This document shows, in pieces, positions 21,942-35,159 of a stretch of DNA of 64,000 nucleotides. A program made the translations under genes and the position numbers. Each line of letters opens with the position of its first letter. Position 1 is the first letter of the stretch. The DNA lies in NCBI GenBank assembly GCA_947247005.1, contig OX365955.1, forward strand, positions 31,661,822 through 31,725,821, read 5' to 3'. The notes under the pieces were generated by a model. That model saw only the letters and a program-made list of their open reading frames with translations, was not told where the DNA came from and did no database searches. Source of the DNA: Spisula solida. Lineage: Eukaryota > Mollusca > Bivalvia > Venerida > Mactridae.

Positions 21942-22019
21942 ATGTTCTGGAGGCGAAAGAAAGATGGTTTGTGTCAACTCATTGTTGATGAATATCAGTT
22001 TTGGCAACATCCCCAAAAA
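21942..22019 (+). CDS. Candidate plus-strand start exon (unverified)
   Basis: ATG at 21942 opens 26 codons (MFWRRKKDGLCQLIVDEYQF then WQHPQK) and ends exactly at a strong splice donor (AAA|GTAAGTAAT at 22020) in phase 0. The -3 base is A. The basic WRRKK start is reminiscent of a signalling-protein N terminus, but I do not recognise it and no downstream exon was found. It lies antisense within the mob2 intron. A chance ORF next to a chance GTAAGT is quite possible. Confidence 0.15.
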
Positions 22020-22352
22020 GTAAGTAATATATCACAAACAATTTTAATTAAACATGACCCACTTTCAACTTTTCTGACATTATTTCGCAATATAATGATA
22101 AAATGTATTTGAGTCTCTATTCCCAATTTTTGGTTTTACATTATTGCGCAACACTGAGTGACAGCCAGACTATAGCTACCTCCATTTCTATTAATCTGAT
22201 ACTTATTGGCATGGCAACAATGACATGACACAATCATGACTTTTTAATGAGAAAAACAAACTATCAATAATTCAAACTAAATTAAAGCGACAAACCCCAT
22301 GCAACAAACAGCTGAGACAGGCACATTTACTAGTAGTTTGCAGCTATATATA

Positions 22353-22773
22353 CAGGGTAGCAATACCACGTGGTTTTTGGCTACAGTTACAAGTAAAACA
22401 TTTTAAACATTGGATCACAAATATAGCCATAAGTATTTTATTTCTTCATCGATTTCTATGAAATATACCCTACGCTAAGGGGAAAAGTATTTGCTTTCCG
22501 TAAAGCATAAGATCTTTTTCAGCAGTATTACCGATTTTTTCATTACCCTGTGAAACCTACACATTTCACGTTTTCACAAGGTAGTGGACAAAACGGCACA
22601 GCGGCTGAAAAATATTTTATATTTGATGGAAAGCAAATAATTGTCTCCTTAGCGTGGCGTATATTTCATAGAAATCGATGAAGAAATAAAATACTTATGG
22701 CTATTTTATTTTCCAATGTTTACAAATTTCTTCTTGTAACTGTAGTCAAAAGTCACGTGGTATTGCTACACTG
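22353..22773. mobile_element. Palindromic MITE, family C copy 2
   Basis: It is 421 bp, the same length as copy 1. It starts CAGGGTAGCAATACCACGTG and ends CACGTGGTATTGCTACACTG. The internal mirrored blocks are CTTCATCGATTTCTATGAAA, CTACGCTAAGGGGAAA and TTTGCTTTCC. ATATA flanks both ends (22348-22352, 22774-22778), suggesting a 5-bp target duplication. Confidence 0.9.
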
Positions 22774-22898
22774 ATATAGCCTGTACCTTTAGCTTTGTGG
22801 AGTTTGGCGTGGTGGCAATATTAATGCATCGTAACAGCAAGAAGTCATACTATAACAATAATTCATCATTAGAAATTAGGTAAACTATGAACACTTAC
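22774..22898. other. Intron DNA, nothing recognised
   Basis: Short spacer between the family C element and the candidate exon at 22899. No feature was seen. Confidence 0.3.
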
Positions 22899-22948
22899 CA
22901 GAAGTTGAATACAAACAACATTCCTGTTGTCATTTTGCTGATGTACAT
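22899..22948 (-). CDS. Possible alternative mob2 first exon (weak)
   Basis: On the minus strand ATG (22946-22948) opens MYISKMTTGMLFVFNF and reaches TG|GTAAGTGTT. The donor leaves two bases, so joining to exon 2 would give a Trp codon and then KGRRKDK in frame. Only one in three chance donors would have this phase. The hydrophobic segment is not known to me from any MOB protein, and the Kozak context is poor. It is listed because the phase and donor are correct, not because the sequence is recognised. Confidence 0.15.
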
Positions 22949-24897
22949 GCACGTATAGCACTTTGGTTTCAGTGTAACATTCAAATTTCACATTCACTCA
23001 ACATTAAGCATCTTCAATCCAAACATTGAAATATTTTGGCCCCAGTTAAACAACAAAGCACTTATCCTGTGGTTTCTCGTTGTTGAAACAATATTGAAAC
23101 AATAGCATATATTAAACCAATCAGTTTTTGCTATATATATGCCAGTTACCTAATTGTCTTTCAAACTTTTTTGTCAATTAGTTTCTACGTTGAATTGATC
23201 CGACAAACCAACAGTTTAACAATGACGTTGGTTGTATCCGATAACTTTTAAATACGCACAAAATCTGCACACCAACCGATAAAACTAAAATTTCTTTTTT
23301 CTTACTTCAATTCTGTATATCACAGTCTAATTCCTCACTCCACAGCCAAGAAAAGTCCTCAGCACAAACAATATTAATTCACCTTGGCACTGGACATCAA
23401 AGTAGAATTAATTTATCTCAAGACGTGAATGATTTATACAAGAAAAACTCCAGCTTTTCCTGTCAGCACCAATTAATTGTTATCTACAGCATCGGAGTAA
23501 AAGTAAAAGTCGACAATAACTCCAATTTCATCACATACATAGAACAGCTTTTATGTCTTGAGTTCAATGTGTGTTTGTTACTTAACACTAAGTAGATATA
23601 TCACAGATATGTTCAACAAAGAGCACCTGTCAATGTATAAAAGATTATATAATATAGCAAAAAATATTTAATTACTTTCGATAAAACAATGCAGCTCAAC
23701 AGCATAAGAAGTTAATTCCTACATAAAAATTCCGAGTATTTTAACACCTAGGAAATATAACTCCACACTGTATTAGTCTAAGATCGTTATACCTACTTAA
23801 GTTAGGTTAGTGCAATATATACGTCTACATTTCATGAATACAGCATCTGACAGCAACAGAAACTAATACACTAGAGACAAACGACTGATGTTATAAAGTT
23901 ATATGAATCACATGACACATCAGGCGACGCAGCTGATCATTACATATATGTTGTTATCACGTATATTTTATCAGCCCTTATTTCACAACAAGGCCAGTAT
24001 CTGTAGCCCTACATCCACTACACATGCTGATCAAGTGACCGGCTCTACCTAAACTGATCTAGTTTTCATGACTACATGATCATACTGGTTTGGTCAGGGA
24101 TAAGATAATGTAACAAAACAACTTTTATGGTAGTCTGACCTATCATAAAATCTTTTATAGATGTCTAACCTAACCTATAAAAGCTTTGTCCATCAGCTGA
24201 TCCCCACCACGCTATTCATATTGCTGTCTAACCTCTATCATAATTATGTTTTATTGCAGTCTGACCTACAGTATCTTAATAAATTGATGTCCAACCAGTA
24301 GAGTATTTTAGTGAAGTCTAACCTATCACATCCTTACTTACTTAAGTCTACAATATCTCCAAATAAACAATCAAACACCTATTTGTATTCTTAAATTCAA
24401 TTACAGTCCAGCAAAACAAATTAAGTGACTCAATCAAATCCTATGCCAAAAGAATCTCAAACACATCAAAACCTGCATGTTTATCCAAAAATACTTGTAT
24501 ATTTACACATAAAGCACCATAAAACTCCTTGCGGGTACTCCCACAATTCTTAGATCCAATCATAAAACAATCACACACAATTTCATGGAAGCTATAACCA
24601 CATGAGTACTGAGTATAACCCTGCGGACTGACGGACTAATATAACTGACACAGTAGCACTAATCTACTTAGTGAGATAATAGGACAGACATATAATTAAT
24701 GAACATTGCTGATACAACAATATTATACTACCATACCTACACTGATAAACTAAGCCTAGAATACACTGACAATATGTTACATGTATTCTACTCGACCAAT
24801 GCTATTGTAAAATCATTTATTTAATTTGCTAGGGAATTATTTTTGCAGGTTTTGTAGAAAAACTATAACCACGTGACTGTACAAGAGCAATAAAAAG
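22949..24897. other. Intron DNA, nothing recognised
   Basis: AT-rich intronic sequence. GTCTAACCTATCA and TCTGACCTA words recur loosely at 24130-24320, possibly an eroded repeat. No exon or element end was found. Confidence 0.35.
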
Positions 24898-25292
24898 ATT
24901 TATGGACAATGGGTAACAAGTTATAGCCCAGCGTGAGTTGACAATCTCAATAATATGGACAATGGGTAACCAGTTAGCCAAGCGTGAATTGACTATCTAT
25001 ATGGACAATGGGTAACCAGTTAGCATAGCGTGAATTGACAATCTATATGGACAATGGGTAACCAGTTAGCAAAGCGTGAATTGACAATCTATATGGACAA
25101 TGGGTAACCAGTTAGCCAAGCGTGAGTTGACAATCTATATGGACAATGGGTAACCAGTTAAGCCAAGTGGAATTGACAATCTATATGGACAATGGGTAAC
25201 CAGTTAGCCAAGCATGAATTGACAATCCATAATTATGGACAATAGGTTACAACCAGTAAGCCAAGCGTGAATTGAAAATCTATACGGACAAT
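24898..25292. repeat. 46-bp minisatellite, about 8.5 copies
   Basis: The unit is CTATATGGACAATGGGTAAC+CAGTTAGCCAAGCGTGAATTGACAAT. Middle copies are near identical (CCAAG, CATAG and CAAAG variants). The outer copies at 24898-24950 and 25230-25292 are more diverged, as expected when an array is homogenised from its centre. Confidence 0.92.
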
Positions 25293-25504
25293 AAAGTTTT
25301 TTCATGTAATGAACTAAAATATCTGCAGATTACAAAGTCTAGGAAAACCAGTTCTTAGGACAGCTCAGAACTTGCACAATTAATAAAGACAGAAATATGA
25401 AGTAATCGAACTGCTTACAAGATAGCAGACAGTATTATTTCAGGTTGCTTTGAAAGCCTCTCAGACAAGTGAAGATAAAGATTACATTTTACAAGAGTAT
25501 CTTT
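25293..25504. other. Intron DNA between two arrays
   Basis: Unique-looking AT-rich spacer between the 46-bp and 72-bp arrays. No feature was seen. Confidence 0.35.
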
Positions 25505-26213
25505 AATATGGTTACATCACCATGTTTCTTCCGTATGGTGGATTGTTTACGATTAATATGGTATAACAAGCTTAGCGAGGACATCAGTAATATTGCTACA
25601 TCATCATTTTTACTTATGGTTGATTGTTTACGGTTAATACAGTATAACAAGTATCAGTAACATATAGCTACATCCTCATTTTTCCATTTGGTTGATTGTT
25701 TATGGTTAATACGGTATAACAAGTATCAGTAACATATAGCTACATCATCATTTTTCCATTTGGATGATTGTTTATGGTTAATACGGTATAACAAGTATCA
25801 GTAACATATAGCTACATCATCATTTTGACGTATGGTTGATTGTTTACAGTTAATACGGTATAGCAAGTATCAGTAACATATAGCTACATCATCATTTTGA
25901 CGTATGGTTGATTGTTTACAGTTAATACGGTATAACAAGTATCAGTAACATATAGCTACATCATCATTTTGACGTATGGTTGATTGTTTACAGTTAATAC
26001 GGTATAACAAGTTTCAGTAACATATAGCTACATCATCATTTTGACGTATGGTTGATTGTTTACAGTTAATACGGTATGACAAGTATCAGTAACATATAGC
26101 TACATCATCATTTTGACGTATGGCTGATTGTTTACGGTTAATATGACACTATAACAACTATCAGTAATATTCATTTTTCAAATTATGGTGTATTGTTTAG
26201 GATTTATATGGTA
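25505..26213. repeat. 72-bp satellite array, about 9.5 copies
   Basis: The unit is ACAAGTATCAGTAACATATA+GCTACATCATCATTTTGACG+TATGGTTGATTGTTTACAGT+TAATACGGTATA, with period 72 measured between 25864 and 25936. The first two and last two copies are diverged (TATTGCTACATCATCATTTT, TATGGTGTATTGTTTAGGAT) and the middle ones almost identical. Confidence 0.93.
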
Positions 26214-26881
26214 CCTTAATTTTTTGCCTAGTTCTGGGAAAATGAGCCTTTTTTTATCACGCTACCGCTATCCAGGTACCTGATAAACCCTTTACTCCAC
26301 AGACCACTAACCTATACACCTATAGTAATAATAATTTTGATGTGAGATGAAGACTTTTTATCATTAATATATATTCTAACATGCATGTTCCACTTAATGG
26401 GCAAACACGGTAAATAGGATGTCTTAAGTACAAATAATTTAAGATAAGATCGCCTATAGAAACAATACACATAACTATAGATATGTAAGAATATATAACA
26501 ATATAATACTTAAGTATCATGTACAATTTATGAGTTATGTATTGACCTAGTCCACTGACACACGCGGATTGTGTCAATTAATGACAACATAATATATAAT
26601 TATTACCCGACCAGCTGGTCAAGCTCGTTAACTAAGCTGTCATGTGTCCATTAATGACCCAATTAGGTTTTAATGTTTGATGTTCATACATGTAATCATA
26701 GTCACAGAACATGACAATAGAGCCGGTCACTGAATGCTTGTACGATGTACTTGGTTAAATAACAATGAAAATCTGCACTGGTCAACTAGCGGTCACTTAT
26801 TAGATTAAATGAGGTAATATTCTCAGTAATTATTCATAGAAGACAATATATCTTCCTGAATATCTATGCAATCATTCTGGT
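26214..26881. other. Intron DNA, nothing recognised
   Basis: AT-rich intronic sequence. The minus-strand open frame at 26320-26577 (85 codons) looks non-coding. No element ends were seen. Confidence 0.35.
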
Positions 26882-27019
26882 AAAAGTTACTCCATGGGAA
26901 ACCTGTTTAAACTTAAAAGTTACTCGGGAAACCTGTTTAAACTTAAAAGTTACTCCATGTGAAACCTGTTAAAACTTAAAAGTTACTCCATGGGAAACCT
27001 GTTTAAACTTAAAAGTAAC
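26882..27019. repeat. 33-bp minisatellite, about 4 copies
   Basis: The unit is AAAAGTTACTCCATGGGAAA+CCTGTTTAAACTT. The second copy lacks four bases (ACTCGGG for ACTCCATGGG) and the third has TGTG and TTAAAA variants. The array is short and well preserved. Confidence 0.9.
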
Positions 27020-30000
27020 CCTGCTATAAAGTTACTATAAATTTATTAAACTTTTCCTACAATGACCCGAGGACAACCACCAACAAAGGGTGTTGCTCAA
27101 CCTAGCTTGCACTGAGTGTATGATAATGTTGATATTATATACAAACATTAGATGTACAACATTATGATTTACATACGACAACTTAAACATTAAATAGTCA
27201 CCTTTGAAAGATTAACCATTTCGCTGACAGTTGTTAGAAATGTAACGCATCTTTAGAACGTTGACCTTCTCAAGTTTAGTTTTCAACATGTCGGAAAACG
27301 TGAACTTCATCATATTAATTGCACATACGAGGCTATGACAACTCGTCACAATGACATATATTCATGCTGAAGTATTACACCATATAGTGGTGAGGATAGT
27401 ATACAAGCGTACAGTACGTCCTTAGAAAAGACAAAGGATTGTAACCGTCTACGTCCTTATTAATACACATATCATAAATATCAGCTGATATTTATTATCT
27501 CTGTCAAGGTGAAGGGCACATGTTTATATAAGGCCACAACAAATCATAAGTGTGGTTCTAGTAACCCGACCAACCCAGTATTTTATTGCTCCTACCCTAA
27601 ACATGTCAATGGCATCTTACTGAAACTCATCGCAAATTGTTGGTTTTCCAGGGCACAAAATCAATGCAATAATATGTTGATGAAATATTTTTCATATGTT
27701 ACCAAAACCACAATATGAATTTCTTTTGGCCTTATGTATTAGTAGATACATTAACACTGTAAATATGTTTAATAATTATGTACCAGCATTTTATTGACCC
27801 AAGAAATCCTTCTTCAAGAATGGAATCAATATTCACCCTTAGGGCTATTCCGGGAGTATGCAGACGTTTTTAACAATAAATTAATAAATATGCATAGACT
27901 TGGAATCACATGCTAATGTGAAACAATAATTTTACATTGCCTCTTGCCTTAGACACTTCGGCCCCGATTTCTTATTTGAATGGGGGTACATAACCCTTTT
28001 TAAGGACTGCAAAGAAGTTTGTACAAGGGCCAGGGAGCTATACTAATCCAGTAATTACAAACGTTAAATTATAAGCCTCCTTCCACCATGAGGACCATTC
28101 AGAGAATTCTTTGATGAATAAATTATCACTTAAACATTCTAACAATTGAAAATGCTTCCAATACTATTAAAAGCAAATATTTAAATTGTTAAACATGGCT
28201 TTGTTATAAAGCAAATATATTTATAATTCAGAGAAGAAATTTAGCTAAATGAACACGCCACTTGACATTTTATATGAGTGTTGGTGCAAAACTTATAGAC
28301 TTCAAATATATGAGGGTTGATTCAAAATTTCATAAAATCAGACTATTTTAGTTATATAAAGGACTGAAAGCAGCTAGCTAGTAATTTGTTCATAATAATG
28401 TGTAACAGGCAAATGATAGTGAATTTAAGTTAAAATTAAACTATTCTGATTAAATCTCATGTCAATTCAAGACTATAAAATCTAGATTATTATAGTCACT
28501 ATGTATACCATTGTGACCATAGTAAACAATTTAATCAAACAATTACTTCATTAGAAACTCATCATCATCTGTCAATAAAACATCGCTTCAGGCAACATGT
28601 GACCTACAGTATATCATGTGACTATCTACTTTTAAAATTACTTGTTTAAAACTTAATTCTTACGGTACAACCTCTGCAGTGCAGTCTACTTTTTGTTCAC
28701 TTGACTTAAACAACCACTCTTCAAATGTGTCTGGGATACTGTATTCAGTTGACTGTCACATTGTTAAAGTCAATTTACAATTAGTTTGACATCTCATGAG
28801 CAAAAACTCTTCCAACATTAAATAGTATCCAATTATAAAAAGTACAATTAATTTATTCACCTCACTATTGCAGCAACCTCCTTTTCAATGATGAACAAGC
28901 AAAATTTTATATCTCTGCAGATTGATTTCAAATTTCTGCAATAAAATCTTGTCTACCTTAGAAAATGAATACGATGATTAGTGAATATGGGGAAAATTCG
29001 ACAGTTTTCTGTGAATTAAACAGGGAAAATTTGACAGTTTTCGGTATCAAATTTCCATAATCGAAATGGTATCAGCGTTTATCTCAAAAGTATCCGAACT
29101 GTTACATTTACATAATAAACTTCACTGACATGTAATCCTCCAAGCTTTCATGATGACAGAGCGAAAACGAAACCTAATTTTATTATTCGTTCGGAGATTA
29201 AATTCCATTGCTTATGAGGATAAACTAAACCAAAAAAATCAAATGCCCTAGATGAATCAACCGCCAAAGTACATATTATTGGTTTCCCCTTCCAATAATT
29301 TATCACCCAACAAAATTGCTTTTTGTTCCAGCAACCATTTAATATGCAAGTTTAAACTACCATCAGTAAACAACATTAATAGACTGAAAAAGCAAGCCTA
29401 AATTTGTCACCAGACAGCAACAAAACTACACAACATTATTACATAATAAATCTCAAATAAAAACACTACACATTAATCACCTGCTATTAAAGACAAAACA
29501 CAACAATTACATATACACCATAATTTATAAACCAGCTATCAGACTTAAGTATACCAACAAACTCTACTAAGTAAACCTAGTTAACAAAGTATGCTTAAAA
29601 CTACATTATTTCCTACCACTGAACCTCAGTAACCTAATCTAAGCATCATATTTATCCATCAGATAAGAAAGGAGATTAGCAAAAGACATTTAATACAAAT
29701 TCAAATTTTAAACAGTGATGTCATCCTTTAAGTGTAGCAATATGTTGCATTCATTAATTACCTGGTATAAACATTTAAAATATCACTAAATCTTCACATT
29801 AAAGGCACTAAAATCCGCACGATACAATTCCCGTCCTTATAAGAATTATGTCACAGAAAATACACTTGTACGAGCATTGATTTCTGAGTCAATAGCACAA
29901 ATATAGGAATTACGCCAACCGCACACAACAACATCAGACCATGTGCTGTACGCTTAAACCACAATGTTTCCAACCAATAGTAAATAAACTCAGCTGACAG

Positions 30001-30956
30001 TGTATAAACATACCTGGTCTATAATATAATCTGATTGGCTGTAATGTGTGGGCTGGTGTTTTTGCTGCAATTCGATTGGCTAAATATCCTTAAGCACAAT
30101 TATAACCATTAATGGTTAAACTGTATAAGGCTTAAAAATAAAATGAAAACCCGACAACAGGTGACTGCTGACTTATAGTACGAGGTCATAAGTGTTTATA
30201 TACCAACAAAGCTGAGGTTAAACTAGATGAAAGTGAAGGGAAAAGGCGGGAAGACTTAACGCAATGCACTTCTTAAGAGATCAGAATTATACTTAATATA
30301 TTCTGAATCATAATGAATACGCCTATTAACAAAATGACAAATCATGCTTATTAATTATGATTTCATTCCTATGTATAAATAAACATACATAATTCAAGGC
30401 CAAGTAATTGTTTTAATTATTTGTTTAAATTGTTTTAAGTCCCTGAATGCAGTCAATTTAAAGTATTACAGTCTTATAGACATATATACATGTACTGACT
30501 ATAATTTACCCAGTCACATTATCCTCTGCATACACAGCAGTTACCTGGAACTGACTATACCAGCTATACCCAGCAAGGGAGAATTTTTTTATACCCGAGT
30601 ACATACATGCCATGTTTTGCAGAGCCCTTTGCGTGAGATTGGTGATGCAGGAGATATTAATTTCAGAAAAATGAGGGAGATTTTCCTTGCTCAATAATGT
30701 TAAACTTAAAAGTAATGAAGTTTGAATGCAGTTTTCACTTATTTTACTTTCATGTCATGAAGCTATTCAAACTAATATTTGTGATCATTTTCATAATGTA
30801 AACAAAAAATATCAGGTTCCAGTATGTCCAAGAAATGTGTGAGATTTGATTAATTTACCCCAAATCATGCATGCATTACCGAAAATTTCAAATGCGTGAG
30901 ACTCATGCATGATGCGGGAGATCTGGCACGTATGCGTGTATGACTTTGTTATGTCG
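27020..30956. other. Intron DNA, longest stretch without tandem arrays
   Basis: Nearly 4 kb of AT-rich sequence with no tandem array. At about 30512-30590 the minus strand carries sequence related to the 50-bp SINE-derived unit (CCAGTCACATTATCCTC on plus) and CCCAGCAAGGGAG. TGATGCGGGAGATCTGG and GATGCAGGAGATATT words occur near 30910 and 30645. The short open frames show no familiar domain. Confidence 0.4.
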
Positions 30957-31022
30957 CAGCCTGAGATCGAACTCTAGACCTCTCACACAGGAGCAGACGC
31001 TCTTAACCGCTAGGTATACGTA
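30957..31022 (-). mobile_element. tRNA-like SINE head
   Basis: On the minus strand TAGCGGTTAAGAGCGTCTGC (A-box region of a Ser/Leu-like tRNA) is followed by TCCTGTGTGAGAGGTC and then AGAGTTCGATCTCAGG (B box). No matching acceptor stem is apparent, so this is read as the promoter head of a SINE. The body to the left (AT-rich, about 30840-30956) is not clearly delimited. Confidence 0.6.
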
Positions 31023-33883
31023 CGGTGAAGGAAAATATTCTTCAATATATGGATTAAATTAAGTACATTTTTCTAACAATACAAATGGCCAAAGTTATAA
31101 AGTTTTATACCAGTGGCCTGATAAACACGTCACTATATTTAGGAAAATGATCCGACAAGCCTATGATTTGTATATATGTTAAATCGTGTAAATGACTAAT
31201 TTCTAATATTAAACTGTTTATGACTGATCAGACAGATAGATTGTATGTAATATAATACCCATTTACAGTGATCAAACAGTCTGGATCATGTGCCAAGTTT
31301 TATACCCCGGGCACAACATGAATTTACACCAAACAAACACTCTGAATGCATTCAATTACCAAGTCAAGGTCTACGAGTAAATTGAAGTGCAATATTGAAT
31401 CATATTGAAGGCATTAAACTTGTAAAGGTTTTCTTTATGAATTTAATATGTGTTATTTTTAAACATGATTTCAGGCCTAGTATACCGTACAGTTCAATAA
31501 ACTTTTATCAATAAGACTGTCGTTAAAGCTCTCGTTTTCTCGTAATGTTGTCTCTTAATTGTAACACTGTCGATTTTGTTTACTTAATATAGAAGAACTA
31601 TCTTCAGTAAATTACATTTTTAAAAAGTTACTCATGAGCTTAGGAAACTATTACTAAATCAAGGCAGCTGATAATGATTCAACTTCCTCTCTTTTTCTGT
31701 TACATATTTACCCTAAGATCTTAATTCACACCGTATAAACCGAATCACTGCTGTATGACTTATTGGGATACTATTCAATTCAACTTGTATGACTTATTGT
31801 GAGCAAACACATCTGTGATTTCCGATTACTGTATGACTTATTGCAAGACTATACAATTTAACGTGTATGCCTTATTGCGATAACCGTTGACTTGTTTAAA
31901 CACTGTGTTAATTAGTAGAGGACATGATTAAGACAAAAAAGTTTTTCAAAGACAACATAAATTTATATATAGTTTAATTACTTCTAAAAGAAGAATTTCA
32001 AAGTCACTATTGAGTTCAAATATTCTCATTTCATTGCAAAATTTATCAAATTCAATTTCAAAAAAAAAATTAACCTCATCTAACTGAGTAAAATAATTAA
32101 TCTCATAAGTTAGATAATCATGCACTCTCGATCATGTTTTTCCCTTTGATATGTATATATTTATACCAAAACATTATCAATTTAAGATCTTAAACCTCAA
32201 ATTTAAAATAGTTTGAAACAAAATTAAAAATAGAAAATGAAATGGCGTGACATCAGTGATTTCATCCGAATCAAGATAGGATGATCACAACATCATCAGA
32301 GGACGATGATTCAACCACCGCAAGTACTTGAAAACCAGGAAAAAATCAACAAGATGTTTTCTTTGCAGTCAAGATAAATTATGCCTTAAGTCTACTAGAG
32401 GAAAAGTTAAAAAGTTTAAGTAAAAAGTGGTATGATGATAAAATAGCTAAATATTTAAACAGAGTGAAACCCGAAACAGTGCAATCAAGAAATGCAAATA
32501 TTGTACTTCCGACTTTAGGCTGGACATTTCAAATTAATAGCTTGGTAATGATCAATTTTTTCAAAGAGGGAAATGCACACTCGAAAAGCTCTAACAGGGG
32601 CTATATAACAAAATAAGGCTATTGGTTATCTTAAATTAAGCAAATAAAACAAGGGTATCGACAGCATGAAAACAGGGAGCTAGCAGTTGGACAGGGCTGA
32701 TAATAAATCTCAATAAGAATTGATTTATTCTGGCCGTAAATATTATACAGCCAATGTCCCACAATAGAGCAGACTATATGACTCTAACCAAACAATATGT
32801 TTTCCTAGCTGAAAAAATCAATGTTTGATATCAACTTTAACTTGATTGAAAGCATTCAAATGTTTATTTCCTACTATAAAAATATCACAATAATGCACCA
32901 ACTTAGGAATAGTTAGCCTCAAGAAGATTGAAGGCTGTGACACTAAAAATGGACTGTCGGGCTGACACAGAAAAATTAGGACTTTCACTTTTGGGAATTT
33001 AAAATTGTTCATAAAACGAGAGTTACGGACAACTGACGCCCTGATCGACTCTGGAGCTTGTTAAGAAATTGACTTTTAATGTACATTTGTACTATAACAG
33101 TAACAGTGACCTTGACCCCACCAGACCTACATTCAAACCCAAGCGGTGTCATCACACAAGCTACAGTGGCGGCAAGCCGGCAACATGAGTCAAGTTCTTG
33201 AGACTCATTTTCAGGAGTCTGCCAGGGACGCAGGTTTAGCTCACTCAAGAATGATTTCATTCCTACTGTGAATGTCTACAGATCATGCGATGACAAGAGG
33301 AGTGGTACATGTACTTATAATCTCATCCATAGATCGCACCTAACACACACTGTATAATAATTAATCTCCAGCAGAATCAACGGTGAGCGCAAATAAATGA
33401 CTGAATAATACCATACCAAATAATCAATCAATTAATTAATCATTGATCAATTAATTAATCAACAGCTGATAAAACTAACCAAGATAACTTAAAACAAGAG
33501 GTAGAAGACTGATGTCAATGTGCTGACGCCAGAGTAGGGTGACTTTCCTTCGTTCTATAATGCCGATAGAGTAGTTTAGAGTTGACCCTATAATATGTAA
33601 TGTTACAGACCTGCTGAATCTGCAATCAAGTACAAAGTTAGTACTCTGTCATTACGGACATGTAGAATGTGATTAAATCAATCACAGATATATGTACATA
33701 ATTGACAGACAATGAACTGACAAAGTTAAACGCTCAGTGGTTCTCTATGATTTTTCCGATACTATTGATTGTGAGACAATGACTTACAATGTGGAAGTAC
33801 AAAAAATTCATACGTCAAAATGAATACCCACTTAACCCTGCGGCAAACTTTAGAATACCGTGAAAATAGCCTGAAATGATATA
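31023..33883. other. Intron DNA, nothing firm
   Basis: A loose repeat of CTGTATGACTTATTG...ACTAT.CAATT occurs three times at 31745-31880. AATCAATTAATTAATC palindromic words lie at 33420-33470. GTGACCTTGACCCCACCAGA at 33105-33125 resembles the interspersed GACCTTGACC repeats. No exon was found. Confidence 0.4.
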
Positions 33884-34100
33884 CTGTAAAATCGTTATTT
33901 TTCGAGGGAGTTGAATTTTCATTGATTTCGTTGTTTCACTCGACCACGAAATGTAATCCCCATGATTTATCGACATCTCAAATATCGAAAAAGGGTTTAT
34001 CCTTTCATGTTTTGTAATCCACGAATTTACGATCCCACGAAAATGCATTTTTATCAAAATCCTCGAAATTTAATACCCACGAAAATATGTGATTTTACAG
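33884..34100. mobile_element. TA-flanked MITE, family D copy 2
   Basis: It starts CTGTAAAATCGTTATTTTTC and ends with the complement of CTGTAAAATCACATATTTTC. TA flanks both sides (33882-33883, 34101-34102). It is 217 bp against 215 for copy 1 at 9813. The right half carries ACGAATTTACGATCCCACGA and AAAATGCATTTTTATCAAAA, mirrored in the other copy. Confidence 0.85.
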
Positions 34101-34353
34101 TATAGAGTAAACAAATCAGGATAAAAACAATACTAATTGTAAGACAAATGGAACCAGTCACAGAGTCATCCCGCCTGGACCGTACACGAGAATAGTTTAA
34201 TTATACCACACTAGAGTGGCATACAGCCATACATATTATTTATAAAACACAGATTGCATCTTAAAACATCAATCTTCATGTATAACATTTTTCTTTTAAT
34301 TAAGTACATGATTAGGTATGTAATTAACAAGTAACTTCATGAAGTAGCCATAA

Positions 34354-34782
34354 CTGGGGCCGGGATTACACCAAATACTTACACTCAGCACTCAGAACTC
34401 AAATATTGAAAATGTATTATAATGAGCTATTATTTGTCCTAGATTGCAAATTTAGATGTGGAAAATGTATTATGATAGTAAATGGGTGTTGAAAATAACA
34501 TGTGATAAATTTTATTTGCCATTTTGTACCATTTATGAGGTGTAAATGTAATTATTGAATCTGAGTGCCACACTCAGCACTCAGACGGATGAATTGCATT
34601 TATAGCTTACAAATACACTAAATTCAACTAGGAATTAAGCCAAAAACAATATTTAGCACCAATTTAACATTATTACAACGTCTTGCTCTAAAAAAATGCC
34701 ACAATGAACCTCAAATGAGTGAATTTCCATATTTGAGTGTTGAGTGCTGAGTGTAAGTATTCGTTGTAATCCCTGCCCCTGG
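34354..34782. mobile_element. Inverted-repeat element I, ~55-bp ends
   Basis: The left end CTGGGGCCGGGATTACACCA continues AATACTTACACTCAGCACTC. The right end complement reads CCAGGGGCAGGGATTACAAC then GAATACTTACACTCAGCACTC. Similarity covers about 55 bp. Inside, ACTCAGCACTCAGA also occurs at 34572-34585, so the terminal motif was copied inward. There is no coding capacity. No clear target duplication was found, so the superfamily stays open. Confidence 0.75.
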
Positions 34783-35159
34783 TGTACCATCCTTAGTAGT
34801 TTGTCTGCAATTGCTGAAAGAGGTTTTCAGTAATAGTACATACAAGAAGGGAGTCTACCTTGCACTGAAATGTTTGCACTTATTACTTGAGGATGATGAA
34901 ACCGTAGTAGTTCACAATGTCTTGGTAGACAATATGATTTACTGTAAACTATAAGTGGCCTCCCACGCCCTGTCAGCCTCTCACAGTTCCTTAGACATAA
35001 CATCTTTGAACTGTTCACATTAAGCTTTTAATATTGCGGAAAATTTGCCAAGCAGCAACAGTACCATTTAAATAAACTGTCAAGCCCACGCACATATATT
35101 GGAATTTAAGCTAAGAGAATTGAATACGGGATATGATTGAACAGTAGAGGAGAACTTAC
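34783..35159. other. Intron DNA before the candidate exon
   Basis: No feature was recognised. The donor-side flank of the 35160-35242 candidate exon (GTAAGTTCTCC on minus) is at 35149-35159. Confidence 0.35.

Noticed and set aside
30957..31022. Functional tRNA gene
   Set aside because: Only the A- and B-box halves are tRNA-like. No acceptor stem closes the molecule, as is usual for SINE heads. The same reasoning applies at 13905-13966, 38164-38240 and 43255-43316.
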